Under the pieces are notes generated by a model. The model saw only the letters and a list, made by a program, of their open reading frames with translations. It had not been told where the DNA came from and did not search any database. The position numbers were made by a program, and so were the translations under genes. 64,000 nucleotides of DNA from contig CAWIKP010000024.1 of the NCBI GenBank assembly GCA_963836735.1, positions 151,845-215,844 on the forward strand, written 5' to 3'. The DNA is from JACCXG01 sp963836735. GTDB taxonomy: Bacteria; Acidobacteriota; Vicinamibacteria; Vicinamibacterales; 2-12-FULL-66-21. Shown piece after piece: positions 9,876 to 19,814 of the stretch (positions within the stretch are counted from its first letter, which is position 1; each line of letters opens with the position of its first letter).

Positions 9876-11120
9876 TCACTTGAGCGACCAAAGCGTAAGC
9901 CCGGTCGCGTCCCGGATCAGAACTCCTCCCGGTACCAGCACCGGATGCGCCCAGGTCTGGGATTGGGCGACCTTGTAGCGCTTCAGCTCGTCGTACTTCT
10001 CGGGAGTGCGCCGCACGACCAGCAGCTCGCCGTCGGTCGTCAGCACGATCAGATTCGGCCCGGCGCTCTGAATCGCTGCGTTGGTCCCGCCGCGACCTTC
10101 CGTCGTCCACTTCGCAACGCCGGTCGGGGCGTCGATGCAGAAGAGCTGACCCTTGCGCTTGCTCCCGAAACCGTAAACCAGATCGCCGTCCACGACGGGC
10201 GAGCTCATGTACATCGGCAGGTCCGTGTTGTTCCACAGCTGCCGCGGGGTCCACTCGGTGCCTGCCTTCTCGAGTCGATACCCGAACGTGCCCTTGCGCG
10301 TGCCCGACACGATCAGAATCCCACCGGCAACGACAGGCGTGACGATGTTCTCGTTCCAGTCGTCGGCAAACGGAATCGTCCAGAGCGGCCTGCCTGACTG
10401 CGCCTCGACCCCGACGACGGCCTTGTCGGTCATCGTGACCAGATGGCGGACTCCGCCGACGACCGTCACGATCGGCGACGCGTAGCCGGGGCCGTGTCCG
10501 GTCAACGCCCACTTCTCGTTGCCGGTTGACGGATCCAGCGCCCGCAGCGCTCCCCCGTCGTCGTCTCCGACATGGACGATGAGCAGGCCGCTGTCGATGA
10601 TCGGCGACATCGCCGTGCCGGTGAAGAGCCGCGAGGTGTCGATCTCCTTCGACCAGTCCTTGCGCCACCGCAATGCCCCGGTGGCTGCGTCGAACGACGA
10701 CAACACAGCGCTCGTACCCAGCGTGAAGACCCTTCCGTTCGACACCAGCGGTGTCGAGAACGGTCCCTTCGCCATCGACGCTGCGTACTTGTTCTTCGAG
10801 AACGCGGACGGGTAAGTGGCCGACCAGATCGACTCCCCCGAGGACAGCTCGAACGCGCTGACCACCTCGTCCGGATCGGTGCGGCTGTGCACGAAGACGC
10901 GCTCGTCGGAAACGACTGGCGAGGAGTAGCCTTCCCCGAGTGGCTGGGTCCATCGGATCGTCGGTTTGTCGGGCCATGCAGCCGGCACTGACGCGGCGGG
11001 CACGACCGCGTCCCGATTCGGGCCGCGCCACTGCGGCCACTGGGCGTGGATCGCCACGCTGGCCACGGTGGCGAACACGGCGCCGAGGAAACCGGCGGCA
11101 GCTCTGGCTTCTGGTCTCAA
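9876..11120 (-). CDS. Secreted PQQ-like beta-propeller protein
   Basis: A 414-residue paralogue of the genes at 1-583 and 805-2034. The signal peptide AAAGFLGAVFATVASVAIHA is followed by QWPQWRGPNRDAVV and blade repeats such as LSSFDAATGALRWRKDW and LRALDPSTGNEKWALT. The start is a TTG overlapping the stop of the upstream ligase gene as TTGA; no ATG or GTG precedes the signal peptide in a better place. A secreted propeller lies between the two halves of a putative carboxylate-reductase pair. Whether it is functionally linked is unknown. Confidence 0.85.
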   Translation of the reverse strand: MRPEARAAAGFLGAVFATVASVAIHAQWPQWRGPNRDAVVPAASVPAAWPDKPTIRWTQPLGEGYSSPVVSDERVFVHSRTDPDEVVSAFELSSGESIWSATYPSAFSKNKYAASMAKGPFSTPLVSNGRVFTLGTSAVLSSFDAATGALRWRKDWSKEIDTSRLFTGTAMSPIIDSGLLIVHVGDDDGGALRALDPSTGNEKWALTGHGPGYASPIVTVVGGVRHLVTMTDKAVVGVEAQSGRPLWTIPFADDWNENIVTPVVAGGILIVSGTRKGTFGYRLEKAGTEWTPRQLWNNTDLPMYMSSPVVDGDLVYGFGSKRKGQLFCIDAPTGVAKWTTEGRGGTNAAIQSAGPNLIVLTTDGELLVVRRTPEKYDELKRYKVAQSQTWAHPVLVPGGVLIRDATGLTLWSLK

Positions 11121-12226
11121 TGAAGCTGGTACACGCCCTCGACGACGGTGCTGCCGAAGCGTGAGAAGGGACGGACATTCCTGACACCGTCCCAGGGGTA
11201 CTGGCGGCACGGAGGTTCGCGCTCGGCTTCGTCGCGCTCCAGGAAGCGCGGCATGAAGAATTCCTTCGTCAGCGTGGTCAGGCGCACGCGTCCGGTCGCG
11301 CCGTAGTCCACGACGCGATCGGGATGATCGGGATCGACGACCTCGATCATCGCGCGCGGGTTCGGCGGGTAATAGATGATGGCGTAGTTGTCCTGCGGCT
11401 CGGGCGGCTTGTGCGTCGCCAGGCCCATCAACGTGTTCCCGTAGGTCGGTGCGAAGTAGATGCCGTCGAGCAGTTCTTCCACCGCGAAGCGGTGGAACTG
11501 AGGCGTCATCTCGGTGCCGCCGCAGAACACGCCGCGGATCCCCATCTTCTTGAGCGACACCTTCTCGCAGAGCGCTTCGAGCAGCTTGGGCGTGGTGAAC
11601 AGGCACTTGATGTTGTCGTGGGCGCGCAGCAGCGTCAGCGCCTGATCGATCACGTGACGCTTGTACGCTTCCATCTGATCCATCTGCCGGTTCTTGATCA
11701 GCTTGATGACCCAGCGGGGATCGAGATCGACCATGAAGCAGATGCCGCCGCGATGCTGGGCCAGGTGCTCGACGGCCAGCCGCAACCGGCGCGGCCCGCT
11801 CGGGCCGACCATCAGCCAGTCCGATCCTTTGGGAAATGCGTCGTCGGACAGCGTCTCGCTGAAGTTCGAGTAGTCGATGCGGAAGTCCTCGTGCGCGATG
11901 CGCGACTTCGGGACGCCGGTGCTGCCGCCGGTTTCGAACACGTAAATCGGCTTGTCGGCGTAGGCCTTCGGCACCCACCGCCGCACCGGACCGCCGCGCA
12001 GCCATTCATCCTCGAAGGAGCCGAACTTGTCGAGATCGCGGTAGCCCTTGATGTCGACGATCGGATCGAAGTCGAAGGTGCGCGCGCGTTCCAGCCAGAA
12101 CGGGCACCCGGTTGCCGGATCGAAGTGCCAGCGCACGATCTCGCGGACGTGCGCGTCGAGGCGCTCCTGCAAGCGCGCGACAGCCTGCTGGTCCACCGGG
12201 GGGGCTTTTTCGACGGCTCGGGACAT
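11117..12226 (-). CDS. ANL-superfamily adenylating enzyme, EhpF/phenylacetate-CoA-ligase-like
   Basis: 369 residues, close to the size of EhpF-type stand-alone adenylation proteins. The phosphate-binding loop is ETGGSTGVPKSR; later motifs are FCGGTEMTPQ, FAPTYGNTLMGLA and YGATGRVRLTTLTKE. The short C-terminal domain matches EhpF or LuxE-like enzymes rather than full acyl-CoA ligases. The start at 12226 (MSRAVEKAPPVDQ) is preferred, since the longer reading begins inside the neighbouring repeat. Expected reaction: ATP-dependent activation of a carboxylate, probably for the aldehyde-dehydrogenase-like partner at 8339-9814. The substrate is not evident. Confidence 0.75.
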   Translation of the reverse strand: MSRAVEKAPPVDQQAVARLQERLDAHVREIVRWHFDPATGCPFWLERARTFDFDPIVDIKGYRDLDKFGSFEDEWLRGGPVRRWVPKAYADKPIYVFETGGSTGVPKSRIAHEDFRIDYSNFSETLSDDAFPKGSDWLMVGPSGPRRLRLAVEHLAQHRGGICFMVDLDPRWVIKLIKNRQMDQMEAYKRHVIDQALTLLRAHDNIKCLFTTPKLLEALCEKVSLKKMGIRGVFCGGTEMTPQFHRFAVEELLDGIYFAPTYGNTLMGLATHKPPEPQDNYAIIYYPPNPRAMIEVVDPDHPDRVVDYGATGRVRLTTLTKEFFMPRFLERDEAEREPPCRQYPWDGVRNVRPFSRFGSTVVEGVYQLH

Positions 12227-12241
12227 AGGGGCGGATTTTAT

Positions 12242-12388
12242 CAACTCCCAACGCCCAACTCCCAACTCCCAAGGGGAGCCGCTCGGACCTTCCGGGTGGA
12301 AGCCGAAACAACCAGCTGGTTGTGCCGCCTTTCAGCCAGATGGTCCGACCGGCTCCATTTGGGAGTTGGAGTTGGAAGTTGGGAGTTG
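12242..12388. repeat. Heptamer-armed inverted repeat with AGCT core
   Basis: Arms are CAACTCC/CAACGCC heptamers and GGGAGTTGGAAGTTGGGAG. The core half-sites are GGGGAGCCGCTCGGACC and GGTCCGACCGGCTCC. The centre ACAACCAGCTGGTTGT is a compensated variant of the CCAACAAGCTTGTTGG seen elsewhere, since both halves changed together. It lies between the malQ stop and the ligase start. Confidence 0.8.
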
Positions 12389-12395
12389 ACGTGCG

Positions 12396-13972
12396 TCAGC
12401 GCCCGTACTGACCCGCCAACGCGCGCAAGAATGAGGCACGCTCCTGTGCCTCAGGCCGGACATCGAGATCGTCGATGGGCCAGGGCAGCCGCCACGTCCA
12501 GTTCTCGTCGTTCACGATCGCCGGCACGTTGACGCGGTCGCGCCAGCCGAAGAGGTCCTGGAACGGGAGGATGACGAAGTTCGAGCCGGCACCGAAAAGG
12601 GCGCGGAGCAGCGCATCGCGGGTGCGGCGGCCGAGCGGAGCGTCGGGATTGCAGCCTGCCTCGCGGAGTCCCGGGATTTCGGCGCAGCGGTGGCGTTCCT
12701 CCGGGCTGGCGTTGTCCCACCATCCGGCGAGCGTTTCGGTATCGTGGGTGCCGCTGATCGCCACCGACTCGGGCGCGTACCGCGCGGGATCGCGGAACGG
12801 CTGGCGCGGGCTGTGCCATTCGCGCTCCCACCGCAGCACCTTGAGGCCGGGGATGCGCAGACGCATCAACGATTCCCGGACGAAGTCGGGGACCAGGCCG
12901 AGATCCTCGGCAATGATCTGCGCGCCGGACTCCTTGAAGATCCGCATGACGCGTTCGCCCTGGGCGATTTGCGATGGCTCGTCGGACGGCGTGAAGTAGG
13001 TGCGGCCGTCGGGCTCGCGTACGAACGTGCGGTAGAAGCCGATCAGATGATCGACGCGAAATCCGTCGTAGAGCTCGCAGCAGCGCCGCGCCCGCTGCCG
13101 CAGCCACTCGTAGTTCCCTTCCGCGAGACGATCCCAGCGATAGACCGGCAGCCCCCAGTTCTGACCGGTCTCCGAGAAAGCGTCCGGCGGCGTTCCGACC
13201 GACGCGTCGAGATGGAACTCGTGCTGCCGCGCCCAGACGTCGGCGCTGTGCGCCGCTCACCATGAACGGGAAATCGCCGAACAATCCGACGTCGGCGCAA
13301 TCCGCGCGGGCGCGCTGCCACTGCTCGTCGGCGAGCCACTGCAAGGTACTGGTAGTAGAGGATCGTGTCGGCCAGGCGGCCGCGCGCGTGCTCGAGCGCG
13401 GCCGGGTGGCGATCGCGCAGCTCGGGCTCCCAGTCGCGCCAGTAGCAGGCCCGATGCTCGTCGTGAAGCGCCCTGAACAGGGCATAGTCCTCGAGCCACC
13501 AGGCCTCACGGCCCAGAAAATCCCTGAACGCCCGCGAGCGATCCGAGCCGGATGCGAGATGCCGTTCGCGGAAGGCATGGAACGAGGAGTGCAGCGCGAG
13601 GCTCTTGAGCGCACGCACGGTGCGGAAATCGACGAACGCCGCGGCACGCACCTGATCGATCCGCTGACGATCGCCGGCCGTGAGCGCCGCCTCGCCTCCC
13701 GCCTCCCGGAACTCTGGCACCTCGCCGAGCGCGATGAAGACCGGATCGATCGCCATGGCGCTCAGCGCCGAGTAGGGCGAATTCTGCCCCTCCTGCATCT
13801 CGTTGACCGGCAGGAGCTGCACGAAATCGAGCCCGGCCTGTCGCAGCCAGCCGGCAAAGCGCGCCAGGTCCGCGATCTCACCAACGCCCCAGCTCGATCG
13901 CGAAGGGATCGAGAACAAGGGCACGAGCACGCCGGCATGACGGCCGGCGTGAAAATCCCGCCGCTCAGCCAT
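12396..13972 (-). CDS. malQ: 4-alpha-glucanotransferase (amylomaltase), two frameshifts
   Basis: About 524 residues after repair, the usual MalQ length. N-terminal motifs are HAGVLVPLFSIPSRSSWGVG and LLPVNEMQEGQNSPYSALSA. Central motifs are FGDFPFMVSG, ETGQNWGLPVYRWD and FRVDHLIGFYRTFV, the last holding the catalytic Asp. Later come IIAEDLGLVPDFVR and SGTHDTETLAGWW. The frame shifts near 13345 (QY to LQWLADEQW) and near 13255 (FMVSG to ADVWARQHEF), each fitting one extra base. It transfers maltodextrin segments in glycogen or maltose metabolism. It overlaps the aminotransferase stop by 8 nt. Confidence 0.93.
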
Positions 13973-15139
13973 CCACGCGCTCCAGCACCCGGCGAACGCC
14001 TTCGTGAAACTGCGGGGACTCGGGCAGCAGGCTCACGACCAGGAACGCCTCGCGCGGAAAGTCGAAGAAGAAGCCGGGGTAAACGATGACGCCATCGCGT
14101 TCGAGGAGATCGAGGGTGATCTCTTCCTCGCTCGCGCGCGCCGCCACGCGAATCACCGCCGACCACCCGGCGTCGGTGTTCAGTACGTCGACCGACGCAT
14201 GCCGCGACGCAAGCTCGCGCAGTGTCCGGTAGTTGCTTCGAACCCGTTCCAGCACCTGCGCGCGTGGGCCGGCACCAGCGGCAATCACGTCGGGAGCGGC
14301 GACCTGCACCGGCGTCGAAACGGACAGGTAGGTGTCGCAAATGAGCTCGAGACGCTCGAGCGCCTCGTCCATCAGCCGCGCCGGCCCATCGACCGCAATC
14401 CAGCCGAGCTTCAACTGAGGCAGCGCAGCCGACTTGGACAGCCCGCCGAGCCGGAACGAAAGACAGGCCGGCGCGCCTGAAGAAGCCGCGGAGACGGCCG
14501 CGATTGCCGGCGACAGCGGGTAGTCGGCGAACACCTCGTCCACGATCAGCGCGGCAGTCCGCGCGGCGCACCGTTCGGTGATTGCCTGCCATTCCTCGCC
14601 GCTCACGATGGAGCCGGTCGGATTGTTGGGACTCACCGCCAGCACCGCCCGGGTGCGAGGGCCCCACGCGGCATCGAGGGTGTCGAAATCGACCCACCAG
14701 CGGCCGTCGTAATGAAGCGCATACTGGGCGGCGCCGACACCGTCGAGCGCCGTCAGGTGATCGAACAGCGGATAGCTCGGCGCCGGCACCAGCACCTGAT
14801 CGCCTTCGGGCGCGCACAGCAGCTTGAACAACACCGAGTAGGCCTCGCTGGTGCTGGCCGTCAGCACGATCCGATCCCAGGAGGTCGCAGACCTGCCGGC
14901 GCGCATAGTCGGCAGCGACCGCTTCTCTGCGCACTGCGCATGCCGAACGGCTCGGGCCGGTAGTCGGCGACCTCAGGGCTCGACAGTTGAGCGAACAGCC
15001 GGGCCGGATAGGTGATGCCGGTGCGGGTGGGGTTGCTGATCGTGAGGTCGATCAGCTCGCGTCCGGCGGCGCGGGCCGCGCTCAGGGCCTGCGAGAATGC
15101 GTTGGCCCGCAGCTGCCGCGGCACGCGCGAGGAGAACAT
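13965..15139 (-). CDS. Class I/II PLP-dependent aminotransferase, two frameshifts
   Basis: About 390 residues after repair. The N-terminus is FSSRVPRQLRANAFSQALSA, with IDLTISNPTRTGI early on. LTASTSEAYSVLFKLL binds the cofactor phosphate, and VSPNNPTGS and ALIVDEVFADY are fold-type-I motifs. The PLP lysine is in GGLSKSAALPQLKLGW. Frame changes lie near 14935 and 14905, both fitting a single inserted base. Several amino acid aminotransferases share this pattern, so substrate specificity is open. It is divergent from the DinB-like gene, with only 16 nt between start codons. Confidence 0.88.
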
Positions 15140-15155
15140 AGGGCATTATCTGATC

Positions 15156-15654
15156 ATGTCTGCGCTCACCATCGGCCTCGACGAACTGCTTCGCTACACC
15201 GCAGGCGAGCGGGACAAGTGGCGCCTGTGGCTGTCGCTGCACCCGGATGCCATGGACGCACCGGTTCAGCCGGGCGGCCGGCTGCCGACCGTGGGCAAGC
15301 TGGTCGATCACATCTTCCTGGTCGAGCAGCGGCACCTGCAGCGCCTGACCCGGCAACCGCTGTCGAGCTCGACCGGACTGACCGGGAGCAACGTCGCTCC
15401 CCTCTTCAACTACGGCGCGTCGGTCCGGCGCGAGCTTCGAACAGTACATCGCCGATCTGGACCCGGACGTCGCCGACGAAATCCGCTCGTTCGAGGTGCG
15501 TGAGAAGCAGTGGCCCATGACGTCGCGCAAACTGCTCTTTCACATCCTCGTGCACGAGATCCGGCACTGGGCGCAGGTCGCGCTGGCCGTCCGGCTCGCC
15601 GGTCACGAGCCGCCGGGCGATCACGATCTCTTCTTCAGCAGCGCCCTTCGCTGA
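15156..15654 (+). CDS. DinB-family protein (one frameshift)
   Basis: About 165 residues after repair. The four-helix DinB/YfiT pattern carries three candidate metal histidines: KLVDHIFLVEQRHL, then LLFHILVHEIRHWAQV. The frame changes near 15425, from FNYGASVR to ASFEQYIADLDPDV, fitting one extra base. DinB-like proteins are metal-binding; some are thiol-dependent transferases, most are uncharacterised. Its stop overlaps the start of the DUF1206 gene as TGATG. Confidence 0.8.
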
Positions 15655-16446
15655 TGATCGAGCCGCTTGCGCGCCTCGGGTACGCGTCGAAGGCCTTCAT
15701 CTATGCCACCGTCGGCCTGCTCGCCGCTGCGGCCGCGCTGAAGCACGGCGGGGCCGTCACCGACACACGCGGCGCGCTGCGGGTCATCCTGTCGCACCCG
15801 TTCGGCAACGTCGGTGCTGTTCATCCTGGCCATCGGCCTGTGCGGATACGCCGTGTGGCGAGTGCTCTTTGCGATCCTCGATCCGCAACGGCGCGGAACG
15901 GGTTTCAAAGGCCTGGTCATCCGGATCGGCTACCTGATACGCGCGCTGGTCTACGGCGGCCTCGGCGTGGAAGCCTTCAGGCTGGCGCGCGGGCTCCGCG
16001 CCTCGCACGGCACGGATACGACGGTGCGTCTGTGGACCGCGAAGGCGATGGCGCTGCCGATGGGGGACTGGCTGGTCGGCATCGCGGGAGCGATCACGGC
16101 CGTGTACGGCGTGTCGGAAATCATCTCCGCCATCAAGGGCACCGACGAGGAGCACAAGGACCTGAGCTCGCTGGATCCGGTCCGCCGCCGCACCCTGCAT
16201 CGGATTTGCCGCTTCGGCGTCGGCTCACGCGCGCTGATCATCGTCGTGCTCGGCCTCCTGCTCGTGCGTGCGGCGTTGCTGCACGATCCCGGCAAGGCTG
16301 CTGGCGTTCGCGGATCGATCCTCAACCTCGCCGGCGCCGGACCGGGGACGTGGCTGCTCGCCTTCACTGCACTCGGCCTGGTCGCGTACGCGGTGGATCA
16401 GGCGCTCCACGCCCGCTACGGCCACATCCGTTCGCCGCTACGCTAG
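15654..16446 (+). CDS. DUF1206 integral membrane protein (one frameshift)
   Basis: About 263 residues after repair. Three repeats, each a pair of hydrophobic helices, start with an R-x-GY/G-x2-(S)-(K/R)-A motif: ARLGYASKAFIYATVGLLAA, RIGYLIRALVYGGLGVEAF and FGVGSRALIIVVLGLLLVRA. This triplicated layout is diagnostic of DUF1206. The frame changes near 15812, just before LFILAIGLCGYAVWRVLFA. No biochemical role is established for the family. It sits directly after the DinB-like gene. Confidence 0.85.
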
Positions 16447-16450
16447 TGCG

Positions 16451-17323
16451 ATGCTGTCCGCAGCGCTGACGATCGTTCTCCACCTCGCGGCTCCGAGCCA
16501 CGGAATGCCGGCGACCCAGGAGACCCTCGATTTCGTCCCGGTGGGTGTTCGCTACGATCTGGATCCCGACCCGGCCCGCCGGAGGACCGATCTCGAGACC
16601 ATGCGCGCGGCTTCGCTTCACCGTGGTCCTGCCGAGCGAGCCGACGCGACCCATGGCGCGCATCGATCGCCTGCTCACCGGCGGCACGGGACCCGAGCGT
16701 CATCGTCCCAGCGGCGGAGGTCGCCTCCGTGCCGATCGGTGAGCGCACCGACGCCGACACCGTCCGCGAGGCCGCCTGGACACGACTCGCCTCCGGCGCC
16801 CGAGCGGTGATTTTCGACAACTGGCAGGCCCTTCAGAAGAACGACGGTGCGCTCGCTGAAGCCGCCGCGTTCGCGGAAACTCTCGCGCGCAATCCCGCGC
16901 TCTACGTTCCCTTGCACCCCGTCGAATCGACCGGCGATCGCGCGTTCACGATCGACGGCGGCCAGGGCGACGTGGAAGCGCACTGGCTGGAGTCGCCCGA
17001 CGCGCTGCTCCTGATCGCCGTCAACCACGCCACCGAGCCACGCGACGTCACGCTCACGTTCGCCCCCGCCATCCCCGAGGCGATCTGGCAGAACATGCTG
17101 ACCGGCAGCGCCGTGAACTTCGTCGCCGGCCCGAAGGGACCGGTGTATACGCGCACGTTCGCGGCCCATGACGTGTTGGTGTTGATGATCACGGAAGCGG
17201 TGGAAGTAGGAAGCCGCGGGGGCTCGCGCTCGGGGGTCGCTGCTTCGGGATGGCTACGTGCCGTACGTCATCCGGACGATCCACGCGTTCGGCGGAACGC
17301 CACGCGGTACAATCGAAGCGTGA
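16451..17323 (+). CDS. Unrecognised secreted protein, possibly glycoside-hydrolase-like (three frameshifts)
   Basis: About 289 residues if three single-base changes are accepted. It starts with a signal peptide (MLSAALTIVLHLAAPSHG). VGVRYDLDPDPARRRTDLET follows, which faintly resembles the start of GH42-like barrels. Later segments are ARAVIFDNWQALQKNDGALA and LIAVNHATEPRDVTLTFAPA, the latter like a C-terminal beta-sandwich. Frame changes lie near 16605, 16680 and in a G-run near 17220-17250. The C-terminus YVPYVIRTIHAFGG ends with a stop overlapping the next start as GTGA. The protein is short for a full glycoside hydrolase. I do not assign a function. Confidence 0.45.
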
Positions 17324-18270
17324 TCACCCTTTCCGATATTCGCGCCGCGCGGCAGCGCATTGCTGGCGTCGCCAGCGTGACCCCTCTCATCGACGTTTCC
17401 GCCCAGGCCGGACGGCCGCTGTTCCTGAAGTGCGAGAACATGCAGCCGTGCGGCGCGTTCAAGATTCGCGGCGCCTACAACATGGTGGCGCAGCTGACCG
17501 CGGAGGAGCGGCAGCGCGGCGTGATCACCTACTCATCGGGCAATCACGGGCAGGCGATGGCGCTCGCGGCGCGTCAGCTGGGCGCGCCGGCGGTGGTGGT
17601 GATGCCGAAGACCGCGCCGCGGGTGAAGGTCGACGGCGCCAGGTCGTTCGGTGCGGAAGTCATCTTCGAGGGCACCACCTCGTCTGAACGGCGGGCACGG
17701 GCGGAAACCGAAGCGGCTGCACGCGGGCTCACGATCGTCCCGCCGTTCGATCACGAGTGGATCATCGCCGGCCAGGCCACCGTCGGCCTGGAGATCCTCG
17801 AACAGCAACCGGGCGTCGCCGCGATCGTGGTCCCGATTGGCGGCGGCGGGCTGGCCTCGGGCGTGGTCGCGGCCGTCAAGCAGACGCGGCCGGACGTTCG
17901 GGTGATCGGTGTGGAGCCGGTCGGCGCCGCGGCGATGCGCGCGTCGCTCGATGCCGGGCATCCGGTCACGCTGCCCTCGACCGCCAGCGTCGCCGACGGC
18001 CTGATGCCGGTGCGTCCGGGTGACCTCACGTTCGACTACATCAGCCGCCTGGCCGACGACGTGGTGACGGTCGAGGATGCGCAGATCGTCGAGGCCGTGT
18101 CCTGGACGTTCAATCGCGCGAAAGTGGTGGCCGAGCCGAGCGGGGCGGCCAGCGTTGCCGCGGTGCTCGCCGGGCTGGTCGACGCAAAACAGCGGATTGA
18201 CGGCCCGATCGTGGCGATCATCAGCGGCGGCAACGTGGGCGTCGAACGGCTGGCGGAGTGGGAGATTTGA
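17320..18270 (+). CDS. Threonine/serine dehydratase (PLP-dependent)
   Basis: 316 residues, fold type II. The PLP lysine is in PCGAFKIRGAYNMVA, the substrate loop is YSSGNHGQAMALAA, and the phosphate loop is VPIGGGGLASGV. SGGNVG lies near the C-terminus. No C-terminal ACT domain is present, so it resembles the catabolic TdcB type or a racemase/dehydratase rather than feedback-regulated IlvA. The GTG start overlaps the upstream stop (GTGA). Likely reaction: L-threonine or L-serine to 2-oxoacid plus ammonia. Confidence 0.9.
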   Translation: MITLSDIRAARQRIAGVASVTPLIDVSAQAGRPLFLKCENMQPCGAFKIRGAYNMVAQLTAEERQRGVITYSSGNHGQAMALAARQLGAPAVVVMPKTAPRVKVDGARSFGAEVIFEGTTSSERRARAETEAAARGLTIVPPFDHEWIIAGQATVGLEILEQQPGVAAIVVPIGGGGLASGVVAAVKQTRPDVRVIGVEPVGAAAMRASLDAGHPVTLPSTASVADGLMPVRPGDLTFDYISRLADDVVTVEDAQIVEAVSWTFNRAKVVAEPSGAASVAAVLAGLVDAKQRIDGPIVAIISGGNVGVERLAEWEI

Positions 18271-18299
18271 AGGGAGAAGGAGGCCGTTTCCTTCTCCCT
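18271..18299 (+). terminator. Hairpin after the dehydratase gene
   Basis: A perfect 11-bp stem, AGGGAGAAGGA and TCCTTCTCCCT, encloses a 7-nt loop and starts immediately after the TGA. A T-rich tract follows only weakly (TCTCCCTTGTTAA), so it may be a terminator or an RNA-stabilising hairpin. Confidence 0.55.
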
Positions 18300-18343
18300 T
18301 CTCCCTTGTTAACCGTCCCCGCTCTCCCTGCGTATCTAGAGGC

Positions 18344-19236
18344 ATGACGCCTTCATTTGTCCGATTCGCCCCCGCGGTTCTCGCCGTGGCGGTTACCTGT
18401 TCATCCTTCGTTCCCGGCGCCTCCGCCCAGACCCCGAAACTCGAGCAGCGGCGGCCGGCGCCCCGGCCCGGTCACCCAGATGGACGCCCAGGGGACCCGC
18501 GAAGCCCTGATGCGGATCCTGGAGAACCATCCGCCGTCGGTGGGCCGGGTGCTCAAGCTCGACCCGTCCTTGATGCGGAGCGAGAGCTACCTGGCGTCAT
18601 ACCCCGAGCTTCGTGACTTCCTGGCGCAGCACAGCGAGATCCCGCAGAATGCGCAGTTCTACCTCGAAGGGATCCGGATTGGACAGAACGACAACTACCA
18701 GCCCCGAAGCCAGAAACTCGAGCTGATGGCGGGGATTCTCGCCGGATTTGCCGCGTTCATCGCCGCCGGGATCGTCCTGGGCACGCTGATCTGGCTGATT
18801 CGAACCGTGCTCGACCAGCGCCGCTGGAGCCGGCTCTCGAAGATCCAGGCCGAGGTGCACTCGAAGCTGATGGATCGCTTTTCGTCGAACGACGAGCTGC
18901 TGACTTACGTCCAGACACCTTCAGGCCGCCGATTCCTGGAATCGGGCCCCAGCCCGCTGCAGGAGCTGGCGCCGGCGATGGCCGCGCCGGTCGCGAGGAT
19001 CCTCTGGTCGATGCAAATCGGCGCGGTCCTGCTGGTGACCGGGCTCGGGCTGCTGTTCCTGAGCGGCCGGGCGCTGTTCGAAGCCCAGGAGTTCTTCTAT
19101 ATCGCCGGCTGCATGTCGACCGCGGTCGGCGCCGGATTCCTGGTCTCGGCGGTCGGCGGCCTACGTTCTCTCGCGCCGGCTCGGTCTGCTCGACCGGCCG
19201 GCTCCGGGCCCAGGCCCGGCAGAAATCAATGCGTGA
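18344..19236 (+). CDS. Unrecognised exported membrane protein upstream of an ECF sigma factor (two frameshifts)
   Basis: About 296 residues after repair. Signal peptide FAPAVLAVAVTCSSFVPGAS. A soluble segment follows (REALMRILENHPPSVGRVLK, PELRDFLAQHSEIPQNAQFY). Membrane helices come next: GILAGFAAFIAAGIVLGTLI, then MQIGAVLLVTGLGLLFLSGR and YIAGCMSTAVGAGFLVSAVG. Frame changes lie near 18460 and 19160, each fitting one extra base. The end (RLGLLDRPAPGPGPAEINA) overlaps the sigma-factor start by 8 nt, so it belongs to that operon. I do not recognise a family; a sensor or accessory role is only a guess. Confidence 0.65.
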
Positions 19237-19814
19237 CCTGACGCTTACAGAAATTGAGCGGCTCCGCGCCGAAGACGCCGACGCCGCCGTACCGCTCGAG
19301 ATGGACGAGGAGTCGTTCCGCGGATTCTACGACCGGACCGCCCGGACGCTCCGCGCCTATCTGGCGCGGGTCACGGGCGACGCCGCGCTCGCGGACGATC
19401 TCCTGCAGGAGGCGTACTACCGCTTCCTTCGCGCCCGCGGCGACTATGAAGGGGAAGCGCACCGGCGCAACGCCCTGTTCCGGATCGCCACCAACCTGAT
19501 TTACGACAGCCGCCGCCGGGCCCGGGTCGCGCCGTTCCTGGACACGTCGCAGCAGGAGATCGCGGATCGGCACGACGAGGCGGCGGCCACCGAACGTGCC
19601 ACCGACCTCCGGCGCGCGATGGCCCGCCTGAAGCCGCGCGAACGCGCCCTGCTTGTGGCTCGCCTACGCCCAGGGGTCGTCGCACAAGGAAATCGCCGAG
19701 TCGCTCGGGCTGCGTGCCGCCAGCGTCAAGCTGCTGCTGTTTCGCGCGCGGCGCCGGCTGGCCGCGCTGCTGACCGGCACGCGCGCCGCCGAACAGGAAA
19801 GGACCCGATCGTGA
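19229..19814 (+). CDS. ECF RNA polymerase sigma factor (one frameshift)
   Basis: About 194 residues after repair. Region 2 covers FYDRTARTLRAYLARVTGDA and DDLLQEAYYRFLRARGDY; NALFRIATNLIYDSRRRAR follows. Region 4 is RLKPRERALLWLAYAQGSSH then KEIAESLGLRAASVKLLLFR. The frame shift near 19657 lies in CTGCTTGTGG, where one extra T restores LLWLAYA. It overlaps both neighbours: the start lies inside the upstream gene and the stop overlaps the anti-sigma start as GTGA. It would direct transcription of an extracytoplasmic-stress regulon. Confidence 0.88.

Noticed and set aside
16729..18270. One continuous 513-residue protein joining the unknown secreted protein to the dehydratase
   Set aside because: The dehydratase begins at its own GTG with a GTGA overlap, and the upstream part regains a proper stop after one frame change; the fusion is an indel artefact.
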